A stretch of DNA of 64,000 nt from NCBI GenBank assembly GCA_019359435.1, contig JAHHHI010000090.1, positions 1 to 64,000 on the forward strand, given 5' to 3'. Origin of the DNA: Kaiparowitsia implicata GSE-PSE-MK54-09C. Its GTDB lineage: Bacteria > Cyanobacteriota > Cyanobacteriia > Elainellales > Elainellaceae. Positions 43,577 to 52,475 of the stretch are shown here, one piece after another. The notes below the pieces were generated by a model, which did no database searches, was not told the DNA's origin, and saw nothing but the letters and a program-made list of their open reading frames with translations. Within the stretch, counting starts at the first letter, position 1; each line of letters begins with the position of its first letter. Position numbers and translations under genes: made by a program.

Positions 43577-44866
43577 ATGGCTATGTTTCTTCGTAAACCA
43601 ATGGCGGATGGAGGGCGATCGCCCCATTTGCTGCCCCCGTCAAATCCTTCATGGCTGCGTGGGCTAGGCTGGCTGAGTCTAGCGGCAGTGCTGCTAGTGC
43701 CGTTAGGGGCAGGCGCTTGGGCAGTGCGCAACTTAACTCAACTGCCAGATCTGCCCACGTGCTGGGCCACCTCGTTGGGCACGGCGCCCGCATCGACCCA
43801 GCTTTATTGTGCCGAGGGTCACGCTAAAAAAGGTGATGTAGAAGGCTATCGGCAGGCGATCGCCCTTGCCAGCCGGATTCCGCAGGATGATCCAATTCGG
43901 GCCAATGGCGATCGCCTAATGCAGTATTGGGCCGAGCAAATCCTGCGCCAAGCAGAAGCGGCCTTTCAGCAGGGTAACCTGACGCAAGCGGTGGATATTG
44001 CAAAGCAAATTCCCGCCAGCGCTCGCGTGCGCGCTGAAGCCGTAACCAAGATCGAGGAGTGGGAAACCACCTGGCAAACCGCAGAGTCTATCTATGACCG
44101 GGCCGTGTCGCTAATCGATGCAGAAAATTGGCATGGCACCCTGATGGCTGGGCGAGAGCTGCTGGGGCTCAACAATCAATACTGGGCCACCACCCGCTAT
44201 CAAAACCTGATGCAGCAGCTCCAGACCGCGCGCGACAGCGCTAAGCAAGCCAATGCAGAAAAAAAACCAGACACAACGGCTCCTCGCACGGTAGACGACA
44301 TGATTGCTCGCTGGGAGCAAGAGCAAGTTGCAGAAGACGACACCCGACTGCAGCAGGCCACTCAGCTAGCCGACAATGGCACGCCTGATGGGCTGCGAGC
44401 GGCCATTGCCGAAGCCCAGCAAATTCTTTATGGCACTGCCCGCTATGAGCAGGCGCAGCAGTTTATCACTCAGTGGCGACAACAGCTCGAAACTATAGAA
44501 GATAGCCCATACCTCGACCGCGCTGTGCAGTTGGCCGACGAGGGCAACTATCGAGACGCCATCAATGAAGCCAGCAATATTGGCTGGGGGCGATCGCTCT
44601 ATGACGAATCACGGCAGCGCATTGACACCTGGCGAGAGCAAGCCAATCAGCGTTCGACCACCGCACCCAATCCTGCCATCACGGTTCCTGCAGCGACTGA
44701 CCCTAGCCCCTATGCTCCCATCGTTGTTCCACCGTCTGCATCCAGTTCAGGTGAGGCGCTTGTGCTACCCATCGTCCCCGGTGCCGCCGCGGGAAGCGAG
44801 TCCCAGTCCCAAAGTGACGATGTGACGCCCGCACAGCCTGGCTCAGCGCCATCGTCTGAGAATTAG
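43577..44866 (+). CDS. Membrane-anchored helical-repeat protein of unknown function
   Basis: About 429 residues. A membrane segment near residues 27-50 (GWLSLAAVLLVPLGAGAWAV) is followed by an outward helical region with repeated blocks: AEAAFQQGNLTQAVDIAKQI, ATQLADNGTPDGLRAAIAEA and AVQLADEGNYRDAINEASNI. These resemble TPR-like or cyanobacterial repeat proteins. The last ~65 residues are Pro/Ser/Thr-rich and probably disordered. Two cysteines (CWATSLGT, LYCAEGHA) lie close to the membrane. Function unknown. The exact start is uncertain (43577 or 43583). Confidence 0.75.
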   Translation: MAMFLRKPMADGGRSPHLLPPSNPSWLRGLGWLSLAAVLLVPLGAGAWAVRNLTQLPDLPTCWATSLGTAPASTQLYCAEGHAKKGDVEGYRQAIALASRIPQDDPIRANGDRLMQYWAEQILRQAEAAFQQGNLTQAVDIAKQIPASARVRAEAVTKIEEWETTWQTAESIYDRAVSLIDAENWHGTLMAGRELLGLNNQYWATTRYQNLMQQLQTARDSAKQANAEKKPDTTAPRTVDDMIARWEQEQVAEDDTRLQQATQLADNGTPDGLRAAIAEAQQILYGTARYEQAQQFITQWRQQLETIEDSPYLDRAVQLADEGNYRDAINEASNIGWGRSLYDESRQRIDTWREQANQRSTTAPNPAITVPAATDPSPYAPIVVPPSASSSGEALVLPIVPGAAAGSESQSQSDDVTPAQPGSAPSSEN

Positions 44867-44975
44867 CATCCTCAACAATGGAAACAATGGACGAATGTAG
44901 CTAATCGAGCGAGCCTACGTTGGTTCACTCTTTACGCATCGGCTCAGACGCTGTGCGTGAAGAATGACACTGTTA

Positions 44976-45035
44976 AGTTCGGCAGATGCCAGTTCGGCAG
45001 ATGTCAGTTCGGAAACTGTCAGTTCGGCAAATGTC
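44976..45035. repeat. Four tandem 15-bp repeats
   Basis: Four consecutive units of the form AGTTCGGCAGATGTC with changes at a few positions (AGATGCC, AGATGTC, AAACTGTC, AAATGTC ends). A fifth partial AGT follows. Non-coding. Confidence 0.85.
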
Positions 45036-45044
45036 AGTATTTCA

Positions 45045-45134
45045 ACAGCGTCACCACGCCCGACCAAAATACAGGCTAGGGGCTGCAACCGCTGTTTTTT
45101 GGGCCATCATCAGCCAAGTGATGACAGCCTCTAG
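45045..45134 (+). repeat. ~90-bp interspersed repeat, copy 1
   Basis: Shares CGCCCGACCAAAATACAGG, GGGGCTGCAACCGCTG and TGATGACAGCCTCTAG with copies at 54781-54869 (+) and 51675-51763 (-). Mostly non-coding. Confidence 0.7.
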
Positions 45135-45709
45135 TGCAATTCCGTAGGCTAGTGCGTGGAGTGTTAAAAAACATACATCTAAAATTTTGGGAATACTGAC
45201 TATAGTGAATTGAGTCGCTTATATTGTCTGCTAGTCCGGGTGTTTAGTTGCGTCTTGGGCCCTTAGTCCCCATCTTTGACGGGTAGAACGAGTCCACCCG
45301 TTAGAATGCTTAAGTTTTAGCGATGCTTGATTGGGCTGAGTGGTGCGATCGCCCCCTCCACTGCCGTAACCATAGGATAAGCCCGACCGCATAGAAGCCC
45401 GTCTGTCCATAGCAGGTTCCTGCATCCGGAATCAAACAGTCATATACAGCCTAGCATCTCGGCCCTGCAACTGATATATATGCAGAATTAGGTAAGCTAC
45501 CCCTGGGGGAATGACGCTCCCGCCTTGCCACGAGTGCATCGTCTTTGTTTCTAGAGCTGGGTTCATCCGTTTCGCGTTCGTGCGATTTAAGTACTTTGCA
45601 GTTCAATCATTATTTGATGAGTTTTGATGAGTTTAGTCCTCATGCTTGCTATTCCTCAGATTCAAGCAAGTTGTTGTGCAACCTAGGCGGAGCAAGCAGT
45701 TAACCGACA

Positions 45710-48700
45710 ATGGCTGCAGAACCACGCGAACCAAATCTACCATCGGAGGCATCATCTCCTGGGCTATCGGGTGATGCCGCTTCTGCAACGCCGTTGGCAA
45801 ATCCATCGGCAGATCCATTGGCGCTGCCGTCTATTGAGCAGTGGTTTTCGGCATCGTCAGAGGCGATCGCCCTAGTAGATCTTGACTTACACATCCTCAA
45901 AGGGAATGCCGCGCTGGCACATTTGCTGGATGTGCCGCTGCCGACGGTGACTCAGCATCGATTGGATCAGTTTATTGAAGATCCTGGTGCCAGTCTGTGG
46001 GGCCAACTGCCAGCGGCCTCTATAGGCCAGCAGATTCAGGCAGAGGTGGAGTTGAGGCGGCCCAATGGGCAAGTGCGGCAGGTAGAAGGGGTGGCGATCG
46101 CCCACTGGCTTCCGCAGCAGCATCTGCTGCTGTTGCGCGATCGAACCGACCAGCACGCCGCCCATGCCAATGCGCGTCGCATGCAAGACGCCGTCGATCG
46201 GGAGCAACAGGCTCGAACTCGTGAGCAATTTATTGCCACCATCTCGCAAGCGATCCGGCAATCGCTGGAGGTCTGCCAAATTCTGAATACAACCGTGGAT
46301 CTGGTGCGCCAGTTCTTATCGGTCGATCGCGTCGTCATTTATCGCTTTCGAGCCGATTGGAGCGGTAGCGTAGTGGCCGAGTCCCTCAGTCACGCCAGCT
46401 TTTCTATCCGCGATCGCCCCATCGAAGACGCCTGCTTTCGGGGCGCCTTGCTGCATCCTTATCGCCAGGGTCGCATTCACCATGTCAACGATATTTTTGA
46501 AAGCAACCTCGATCCCTGCTATGTCAGCTTGCTGAGCAGCCTCAATGTGCGGGCAGTGCTAGTGATCCCCATTGTGGTGCATGAAGACCTATGGGGGCTG
46601 CTGGTGGCGCACCACTGCACTGCACCGCATCAGTGGGCCGAAGTTAACTGGCTGTCGCTGCAGCAAATTAGCACGCAGCTTGCGATTGGCATTCACCAGG
46701 CGCAGCTATATCAACAAGTGCAGCAGCAGGCGCAGCGCGAGCGGCTGCTAAATCGGCTCGGGCAGGCGATTCGCAGTCAGTTGAATCTCGAACGGTTATT
46801 TGAAACCGCTTCGACCGAAATTGGGCAACAGCTCAATCTGAACCGGGTTGAGATTGTGCGTTATCTGCCCCGAGAACAGGTGTGGATCAACATCGCTGGC
46901 TACCGCAGTTCCCCAATGCTGGTTGATGCGATGGGCTTGTCCATTCCCGATGAAGATAACCAGTTTGCGGATCGGCTACGCCAACTGGAGCCTGTGCAAA
47001 TTAACAGTTACGCTGCCGAGGCCGATACCAGTAATCAACCGTTTGTGACGCCATATCCTGGCGCTTGGCTGCTGGTGCCGCTGCTAGTCAGCAGCGAGGT
47101 GGGCGGGGTGCGATCGCCGACTGTGTGGGGCAGTCTGTCACTGAACCGACTAGAAGAACCCTATGATTGGCAACCATGGGAGGTAGAACTCGCCCAACGC
47201 ATCGCCACCCAACTCAGCACTGCCATTCAGCAATCACAACTCTATGAAGCCACCCAAACCCTCAACACCGCGTTGGAATATCAGGTTCAAATGCGGACAG
47301 AGCAGTTGCAACAATCCCTGGAGTTTGAAGCCCTGCTCAAGCGCATCACCGATAACGTGCGCGATAGCCTAGACGAGGCTGAAATTTTGCAGACGGTGGT
47401 GCAAGAGTTGGGGCAAGTGCTGGATATTGCCGGGTGTGATGTAGCCTTGCACTATCTCCAGCGGCAAGAATCCATCATTGTCTGTGAATACCTTGTCGAT
47501 CCTGGGCTTGCCTCTGTGGTGGGACGCACGACCCTGATGGAGCGCATCTCAGATCGCGCTCAGCAGTATGCCAGAAAGGTCGCGTTTCAGTTTTGCAGCA
47601 TTGCACCCGAGCCCACCCGCACCATTGAGCGTCGGTTTTCAGTGCTGGCTTGCCCCATTGTGGATGATCGGCAAATCTTGGGCGATCTCTGGCTGATGCG
47701 ACGACGAGAAGAATCGTTTAGCCCAGCAGAAATTCGCTTAGTAGAGCAGGCTGCAAACCAATGTGCGATCGCCCTACGACAGTCGCGGCTCTACCAAGCA
47801 GCTCAGGCTCAAGTGCAGCAGCTAGAGCGGCTCAATCGTCTCAAAGATGACTTTCTCAGCACCGTTTCTCATGAGTTGCGAACGCCCATCGCCAACATCA
47901 AAATGGCGACACAAATGCTAGAAATTATTCTCTACGAACCTGGTAACGATCAACGGCTCAACCAAACCCTAATTCAGTCAGCGTTGCAGCACACAGATCC
48001 CGACGCCAGTCGCGAAAGCCCCACCCAGCGGCTCAACCGCTACTTCCAGATCTTGCAGGACGAGTGCCGTCGCGAGATTCAACTAATCAACGACTTGTTG
48101 GATCTGTCGCGGCTCGATGCCGATGTAGAACCGTTGATGCTCACCAGTATCGATTTAGCAGCTTGGGCCGGACATGTGGTAGAACCCTTTCTCATCAGGG
48201 TTAAAGCCAATCACCAAACGTTGGCGATCGCCATTCCCGCCACACTTCCCCCGATCACCACCGATCTGTCCTACCTAGAACGCATTCTTAGCGAACTGCT
48301 AAACAACGCCTGCAAATATACCCCAGCACATGAAACCATCACACTCTCAGCCACGATGGCAACCCTAAAAAGAGAACTAGATGAGGATGCTAATTTGAAT
48401 GCGGCCAACACAAATTCAACTGTATTTCCTGATAAACCGTTGAATGCAGACGAAGCGTCTAATTTAAGCCCAAATCCCCTAGATTCAGATGCGTTAGATC
48501 TAGCCAATCAGGCAGGCATTGATTCAGACTGGGGGATAGTTTCAGAGGACGAACAGAAGTCAGCATTCGAAATTCGACTGTGCAATAGCGGCGTGGTCAT
48601 TCCTGAGCAGGAATGGGATTTGATCTTTGAAAAGTTCTATCGCATTCCCACCAACGATCCCTGGAAGCATGAGGGAACTGGACTAGGGTTAGCACTGGTG

Positions 48701-48805
48701 AAAAAACTGGTCGCGAATCTTCGCGGCACCATTAACGTTTGCAGTGATGATCACCAGACTTGCTTTGTTCTAACGTTGCCCAATCTGTCAGAACGCACCA
48801 ATTAA
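45710..48805 (+). CDS. PAS-GAF-GAF-GAF sensor histidine kinase, first GAF CBCR-like
   Basis: A 1031-residue soluble kinase. A PAS-type region (about 40-150) precedes three GAF domains (about 180-340, 355-510 and 545-690), HisKA with the histidine in LSTVSHELRTPIANIKM, and a HATPase. GAF1 (VIYRFRADWSGSVVAESL, DPCYVSLLSSLNVRAVLVIP, DLWGLLVAHHC) has the cysteine position used for bilin attachment in cyanobacteriochromes, but with CY instead of CH. Between N box (LSELLNNACKYTP) and G box is a ~70-residue acidic insert, and G1 reads CNSGVVIPE, a known cyanobacterial variant. Signal unknown; light or redox is possible. Confidence 0.88.
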   Translation: MAAEPREPNLPSEASSPGLSGDAASATPLANPSADPLALPSIEQWFSASSEAIALVDLDLHILKGNAALAHLLDVPLPTVTQHRLDQFIEDPGASLWGQLPAASIGQQIQAEVELRRPNGQVRQVEGVAIAHWLPQQHLLLLRDRTDQHAAHANARRMQDAVDREQQARTREQFIATISQAIRQSLEVCQILNTTVDLVRQFLSVDRVVIYRFRADWSGSVVAESLSHASFSIRDRPIEDACFRGALLHPYRQGRIHHVNDIFESNLDPCYVSLLSSLNVRAVLVIPIVVHEDLWGLLVAHHCTAPHQWAEVNWLSLQQISTQLAIGIHQAQLYQQVQQQAQRERLLNRLGQAIRSQLNLERLFETASTEIGQQLNLNRVEIVRYLPREQVWINIAGYRSSPMLVDAMGLSIPDEDNQFADRLRQLEPVQINSYAAEADTSNQPFVTPYPGAWLLVPLLVSSEVGGVRSPTVWGSLSLNRLEEPYDWQPWEVELAQRIATQLSTAIQQSQLYEATQTLNTALEYQVQMRTEQLQQSLEFEALLKRITDNVRDSLDEAEILQTVVQELGQVLDIAGCDVALHYLQRQESIIVCEYLVDPGLASVVGRTTLMERISDRAQQYARKVAFQFCSIAPEPTRTIERRFSVLACPIVDDRQILGDLWLMRRREESFSPAEIRLVEQAANQCAIALRQSRLYQAAQAQVQQLERLNRLKDDFLSTVSHELRTPIANIKMATQMLEIILYEPGNDQRLNQTLIQSALQHTDPDASRESPTQRLNRYFQILQDECRREIQLINDLLDLSRLDADVEPLMLTSIDLAAWAGHVVEPFLIRVKANHQTLAIAIPATLPPITTDLSYLERILSELLNNACKYTPAHETITLSATMATLKRELDEDANLNAANTNSTVFPDKPLNADEASNLSPNPLDSDALDLANQAGIDSDWGIVSEDEQKSAFEIRLCNSGVVIPEQEWDLIFEKFYRIPTNDPWKHEGTGLGLALVKKLVANLRGTINVCSDDHQTCFVLTLPNLSERTN

Positions 48806-49094
48806 AACTAGTTTTGCCACAATGCAAGATTGATAGCGTTATCTCGGAATTCGAGCTGGCGTTTATCACAGGCAACTCTGGTTATGTGAATCCCCGGCGG
48901 CTCAGGGCTGCAATTGCGACACAACCTAACGGCTCTGTCGCAATTGCGTTCTACCCTAGCGCGCATAGCGCTTAAAGCGCGGATTCATCGTTGCAGTTTT
49001 GTAGAGCCCCCACCAAGTCCTACTCCATCGGAGTTCTACAAAACTACTGGTCTCTATTCAGTTCACCCTCTGAGCACATGGCTCTACCAACAGT

Positions 49095-49262
49095 TCAGTT
49101 AGACCCAAATTTCTGCTTGGCTTGGTCGTAAACCTCAACTGTGATGTGTGATGCACCCATTTCTTGTGCCAACTTTTCGATTTTTTTGCGTGCTGCTGGC
49201 CGCACAAAAAACGGAATTTCTTTCAATCTTACTTCGGCTTCGGCAGTCCATTCAATACTCAT
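49095..49262 (-). CDS. PCP_red-domain mini-protein
   Basis: A 55-residue protein (MSIEWTAEAEVRLKEIPFFV, then ARKKIEKLAQEMGASHITVE) matching the short domain found at the C-terminus of light-independent protochlorophyllide reductase subunit ChlB. As a free small protein it is frequent in cyanobacteria; a DNA-, RNA- or protein-binding role has not been established. The start at 49262 is preferred over 49295 because homology begins there. Confidence 0.75.
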   Translation of the reverse strand: MSIEWTAEAEVRLKEIPFFVRPAARKKIEKLAQEMGASHITVEVYDQAKQKFGSN

Positions 49263-49488
49263 AACTGTAGTAAAACCCATGTCGTTAGTGGTCAACCGTT
49301 AGCGTGGGGGCAAGTTGCCATGACCACGCTGCTTCTTACTGTATCGCGGGTTCAAAAGCTGAGAGCAGAGCGGCTGCACAGGATAAGAGACGGTTTTCTC
49401 CGAGCTGCTAAAGCCAAACATCCAAGACTGCGGTAGCTAATTTTGTAACCATGGCGACCATCCTAACGGCAGCCGATAAGGTGAAGAC

Positions 49489-50664
49489 ATGAACCTATTT
49501 GTAAAAGCTGTGGTGGTAGGAGTAATGAATCATTGTATAGCTCAACTTAGTCGTTTATCTTCGGTGCGTAAGCGCGGGTCGTTTGTGCTGCTGAGTGGGC
49601 TGCTGCTGGGGGCGATCGCCCAACCCAGTATCGCCTTGCCCACGGCACCCCAGCTCAGCCCCCGTCCGGCAGAATCTGACCCGCCTCAGCGACCTGCCGC
49701 CGCGCCCTCCATCCCCCGTTCCATCATCTGGAGAATGCAGCGCGATGTGGTAGAACGCGAAAACCTCTCCCGGTGGGATCTGCAGGTGCATAGCCAAAGC
49801 CGTGGCGTGTGGCGTGACGGCTGTCTGGGCCTTGCGGCTGACAACGAATTTTGCACCCTGGCCCTAGTAGAAGGCTATCGAGTAGAACTCACCGACGGCA
49901 ACCAGATCTGGGCCTATCGGAGCGATCGCACCGGCCAAACGATTCGTCAAGAGCCAGAACTGGTGGCCGATCTTCCCAGTGGGGATAGCCGCTCACCCGA
50001 GATCGACACTCGCATACTGCAAACCATCGCTAACCAACTGGGCGAGGATGCTGCCACCCTGCGGATTGTAGAATCTCAACCCGCAACGTGGGACGGCTGT
50101 ATGGGAGTCTATGAACCTAACCAGGCCTGCACAATGATTGCTATCTTCGGCGCGCGCCTCATCGTAGCCAACGAAAGCCAGAATTGGGTCTACCACATTG
50201 ATCAGAATGGCTCGCGGATTGTGCAAAACGACACCGCCAGCGCAGGCCACCCTAGCGTCATGCCATCTTTCATTCCAGAAGGGAACGAGTTGCCCACCCC
50301 CGGCACAGAACCCGTGGTGTTCCGCTCCTCAATCAGCGGAGGCTTGGGCGGTGTTCGCATCGAGAAAACGCTGCTAGAGAGTGGCCTGCTGCGAACTCAA
50401 ACCTGGCGGATGGGCGAGCCAACAGATGCACCCATCGAAGAAACGCAGCTTTCACTGGCACAGGTGAATGCCTTTCGACAACTGCTCGATGAGCAGCGCT
50501 TTGGCAACTTCAACCGGATGCGCTACATCACAGAGGCCGCCTTCGCCGACTACCCCACCATCACCTTTGAAGGACTGGGGACAACAGTTGAATATATCGA
50601 CTTGATCCAGACCGAGTTGCCGCCAGCACTTCAAACTGTGATCGAAGCGTGGGAGCAACTATAG
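49489..50664 (+). CDS. Secreted protein with duplicated Cys-containing domain
   Basis: A 391-residue protein with a signal peptide near residues 32-50 (FVLLSGLLLGAIAQPSIALP) and a Pro-rich linker. Two similar domains follow: VWRDGCLGLAADNEFCTLAL with NQIWAYRSDRTGQTI, and TWDGCMGVYEPNQACTMIAI with QNWVYHIDQNGSRIV. The paired cysteines suggest a disulfide in each. The C-terminal ~130 residues (GGLGGVRIEKTLLESGLLRT...) form a separate domain. I know no function; an inhibitor or periplasmic binding role is conceivable. A start at 49525 is possible. Confidence 0.75.
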   Translation: MNLFVKAVVVGVMNHCIAQLSRLSSVRKRGSFVLLSGLLLGAIAQPSIALPTAPQLSPRPAESDPPQRPAAAPSIPRSIIWRMQRDVVERENLSRWDLQVHSQSRGVWRDGCLGLAADNEFCTLALVEGYRVELTDGNQIWAYRSDRTGQTIRQEPELVADLPSGDSRSPEIDTRILQTIANQLGEDAATLRIVESQPATWDGCMGVYEPNQACTMIAIFGARLIVANESQNWVYHIDQNGSRIVQNDTASAGHPSVMPSFIPEGNELPTPGTEPVVFRSSISGGLGGVRIEKTLLESGLLRTQTWRMGEPTDAPIEETQLSLAQVNAFRQLLDEQRFGNFNRMRYITEAAFADYPTITFEGLGTTVEYIDLIQTELPPALQTVIEAWEQL

Positions 50665-51160
50665 CCCTACGTTTATAGCGGCCAAGGCATTCATCAAACC
50701 TGTTTAAACACTCAGTCTTGTTATGAACCCTTGCAAAGCAACGGGTTCATAGCGCTAACTGTAGATGGGCGATCGCCCACCATCCACAACTCGCCTATCA
50801 CAACTCGCCTATCAGAAAAAGTGAACTGATACGCGGGTAAGTCGGTAGACGCAATGAAACCGAGAACCCTCACCCCCGTAACCCGGTTGAATGTGAGGGT
50901 CAACAGGGAACCTCTGACCATTAATTCCAACCAGCGACTCAGATCAGAACCTCCTAACCTCAACGCCAGCCTTCAACATAGACATCCTATGAAGCCCTAG
51001 CTTCTGTTAGTCGGGCTAAGATAGCGACTCATCGCATTCGAGACATCCACGCATAACCGTCACACACGACCAATAAATATCCCGCAAACCTGCTGTATAC
51101 AATCCACAGTCGGTAGTTTAATCTTATCTTTATATTTTTAGGAGATCGATAACTCATTCT
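50665..51160. other. 496-bp spacer upstream of the Rcp1-like regulator
   Basis: Holds a small direct repeat (CAACTCGCCTATCA, twice near 50787-50812) and the AT-rich promoter region of the response regulator. No gene seen; an 80-codon minus-strand frame is not convincing. Confidence 0.4.
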
Positions 51161-51604
51161 ATGAACATCCTGGAGTTGCCGCGAAAGATTTTAATTGCTG
51201 AGGATGATCCTAACGACTTGGAGCTAGTTCGTCTGGCGCTGGGGTTGGATCTAACCAGTCGCATGGATGTGGTTCACGACGGGGAGCAAACGCTGCATTA
51301 TCTCCTAGGGCAGCCGGGGCAAGCTCCAACACAACCGCTACCCCGACTACTGCTGCTCGACCTCAAACTTCCCAAAATCAATGGGATTCAGGTGCTCCAT
51401 GCGATTCGCAACCACCCTCGCACGCGGCAACTTGTCGTTGTCGTGATGACCTCGTCTCAAGAAGATCAGGATCTCAACGCCTGCTATGGGTTAGGGGTCA
51501 ATAGCTATGTGGTCAAGCCGCTCGAAGCTCAACAATTTGCGGCAGTCGCGCAACAGGTAGGTTTGTACTGGATGACGCTAAATCGGCCTCCCCTAGCAGT
51601 TTAG
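51161..51604 (+). CDS. Single-domain response regulator (Rcp1-like)
   Basis: A 147-residue receiver with no output domain. The acidic pocket is LIAEDDPND, the phosphoacceptor is in LLLLDLKLPKINGIQVLHAI, and the switch residues are VVMTSSQEDQD and the lysine of YVVKPLE. Rcp1-type regulators of this length serve cyanobacterial phytochromes and other hybrid-type kinases. It lies between two large sensor kinases, either of which may phosphorylate it. AGGAG is upstream, farther from the ATG than usual. Confidence 0.92.
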   Translation: MNILELPRKILIAEDDPNDLELVRLALGLDLTSRMDVVHDGEQTLHYLLGQPGQAPTQPLPRLLLLDLKLPKINGIQVLHAIRNHPRTRQLVVVVMTSSQEDQDLNACYGLGVNSYVVKPLEAQQFAAVAQQVGLYWMTLNRPPLAV

Positions 51605-51674
51605 AACCTCTGAGACGGTTTAGAGCCTAAGGAGCAGCGCCCAGTGTAAGACTCATAACCACACTATCTTGATA

Positions 51675-51763
51675 CTAGGGACTGCCATCAATTAGCCTCT
51701 GATATTCCAGAAATCAACCGTCACAGCCCCTAGCCTAGTTTTTGGATCGGGCATGGCAACGCT
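51675..51763 (-). repeat. ~90-bp interspersed repeat, copy 3 (minus)
   Basis: Read on the minus strand it gives GCCCGATCCAAAAACTAGGC, GGGGCTGTGACGGTTG and AATTGATGGCAGTCCCTAG, aligned to the other two copies with several substitutions. Confidence 0.6.
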
Positions 51764-51874
51764 CATAGCATGAGGCGTTTGGTTGAAATCGATGACACGC
51801 CCTAGAATCTTGTAAAAATTAGGCACAATTGATTTAGCGTTGACTATAGGCGACCTCACCCTAGTTATCCTAAG

Positions 51875-52003
51875 TTAACGTCAGTTCGGGTTAAGGGGGT
51901 TTTGGGGCACCGCGCGACGCGCGGTGCCCCAAAACCCTCAATGTGCCGTGCGCACCGCGCACGGCACATTGAGGGTTTGAGCTTATCCCGAACTCAGGTT
52001 AAG
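51875..52003. mobile_element. IS982-derived MITE with two hairpins
   Basis: Left end TTAACGTCAGTTCGGGTTAA and right end CTTATCCCGAACTCAGGTTA are inverted copies of the IS982-type end seen at 12001. Inside are two hairpins: GGGTTTTGGGGCACCGCG with its inverse, and CAATGTGCCGTGCG with CGCACGGCACATTG. No ORF. A solitary right-type end lies at 52103-52131. Confidence 0.65.
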
Positions 52004-52102
52004 TTACTGAATAGGCTAGACATTCAGTACACTATTAGACCTACGTTCAGGGGAAGATTAATGTTCTGTTTGCGTCGCGGATAGAATATATAGACATTAA
52101 AA

Positions 52103-52131
52103 GTTTGAGTTTATCCCGAACTTAGGTTATC
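52103..52131. mobile_element. Isolated IS982-like end
   Basis: GTTTGAGTTTATCCCGAACT (starting 52103) then TAGGTTATC, matching the right end of the MITE at 51875-52003. No paired left end lies nearby. Confidence 0.45.
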
Positions 52132-52475
52132 TAAATAATGAGTCAGCATAATTAGTTAGCAATGCTTCAAGGTCTAGGATGAGCTGAGCTAGCTCCCCGT
52201 CACAGACCATTTAAGGCTTGCTCAGGACTGATTGACGCTGGCTCTGGCTAGCTGCCACAGGGTAAAGCCAGTAATTATGGAATAGTGAACGCTGTTGTGA
52301 TGAGGCCTCTCTTGGCTATCCCGTTGAGGTTGGGTATGTGAGGTTGGGTATGTATAGACAGTGATGGAGAAACGGTGATGAACCATCACGCTGGGTAAAA
52401 TAGTTTATCAAGCGTAGAGAAACGCTCGAATTTTGGCGCTTACTGTGGATTTAGCCCGACCAGGATTTCTTGTCG

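Larger units (their letters stand above)
44867..45709. other. 843-bp spacer rich in repeats
   Basis: Contains the 15-bp tandem repeat at 44976-45035 and a copy of the ~90-bp interspersed repeat at 45045-45134, and must hold the promoter of the large sensor kinase. I see no gene. Confidence 0.5.
51605..52475. other. 870-bp spacer with three repeat elements
   Basis: Contains a minus-strand copy of the ~90-bp repeat (51675-51763), the IS982-derived MITE (51875-52003) and an isolated IS982-like end (52103-52131). Downstream of these is the kinase upstream region. No gene. Confidence 0.5.

Noticed and set aside
49290-49315. Possible sixth attC-like box (CAACCGTTAGCG)
   Set aside because: No complementary inner arms could be found, and it is not downstream of a gene in the required orientation.
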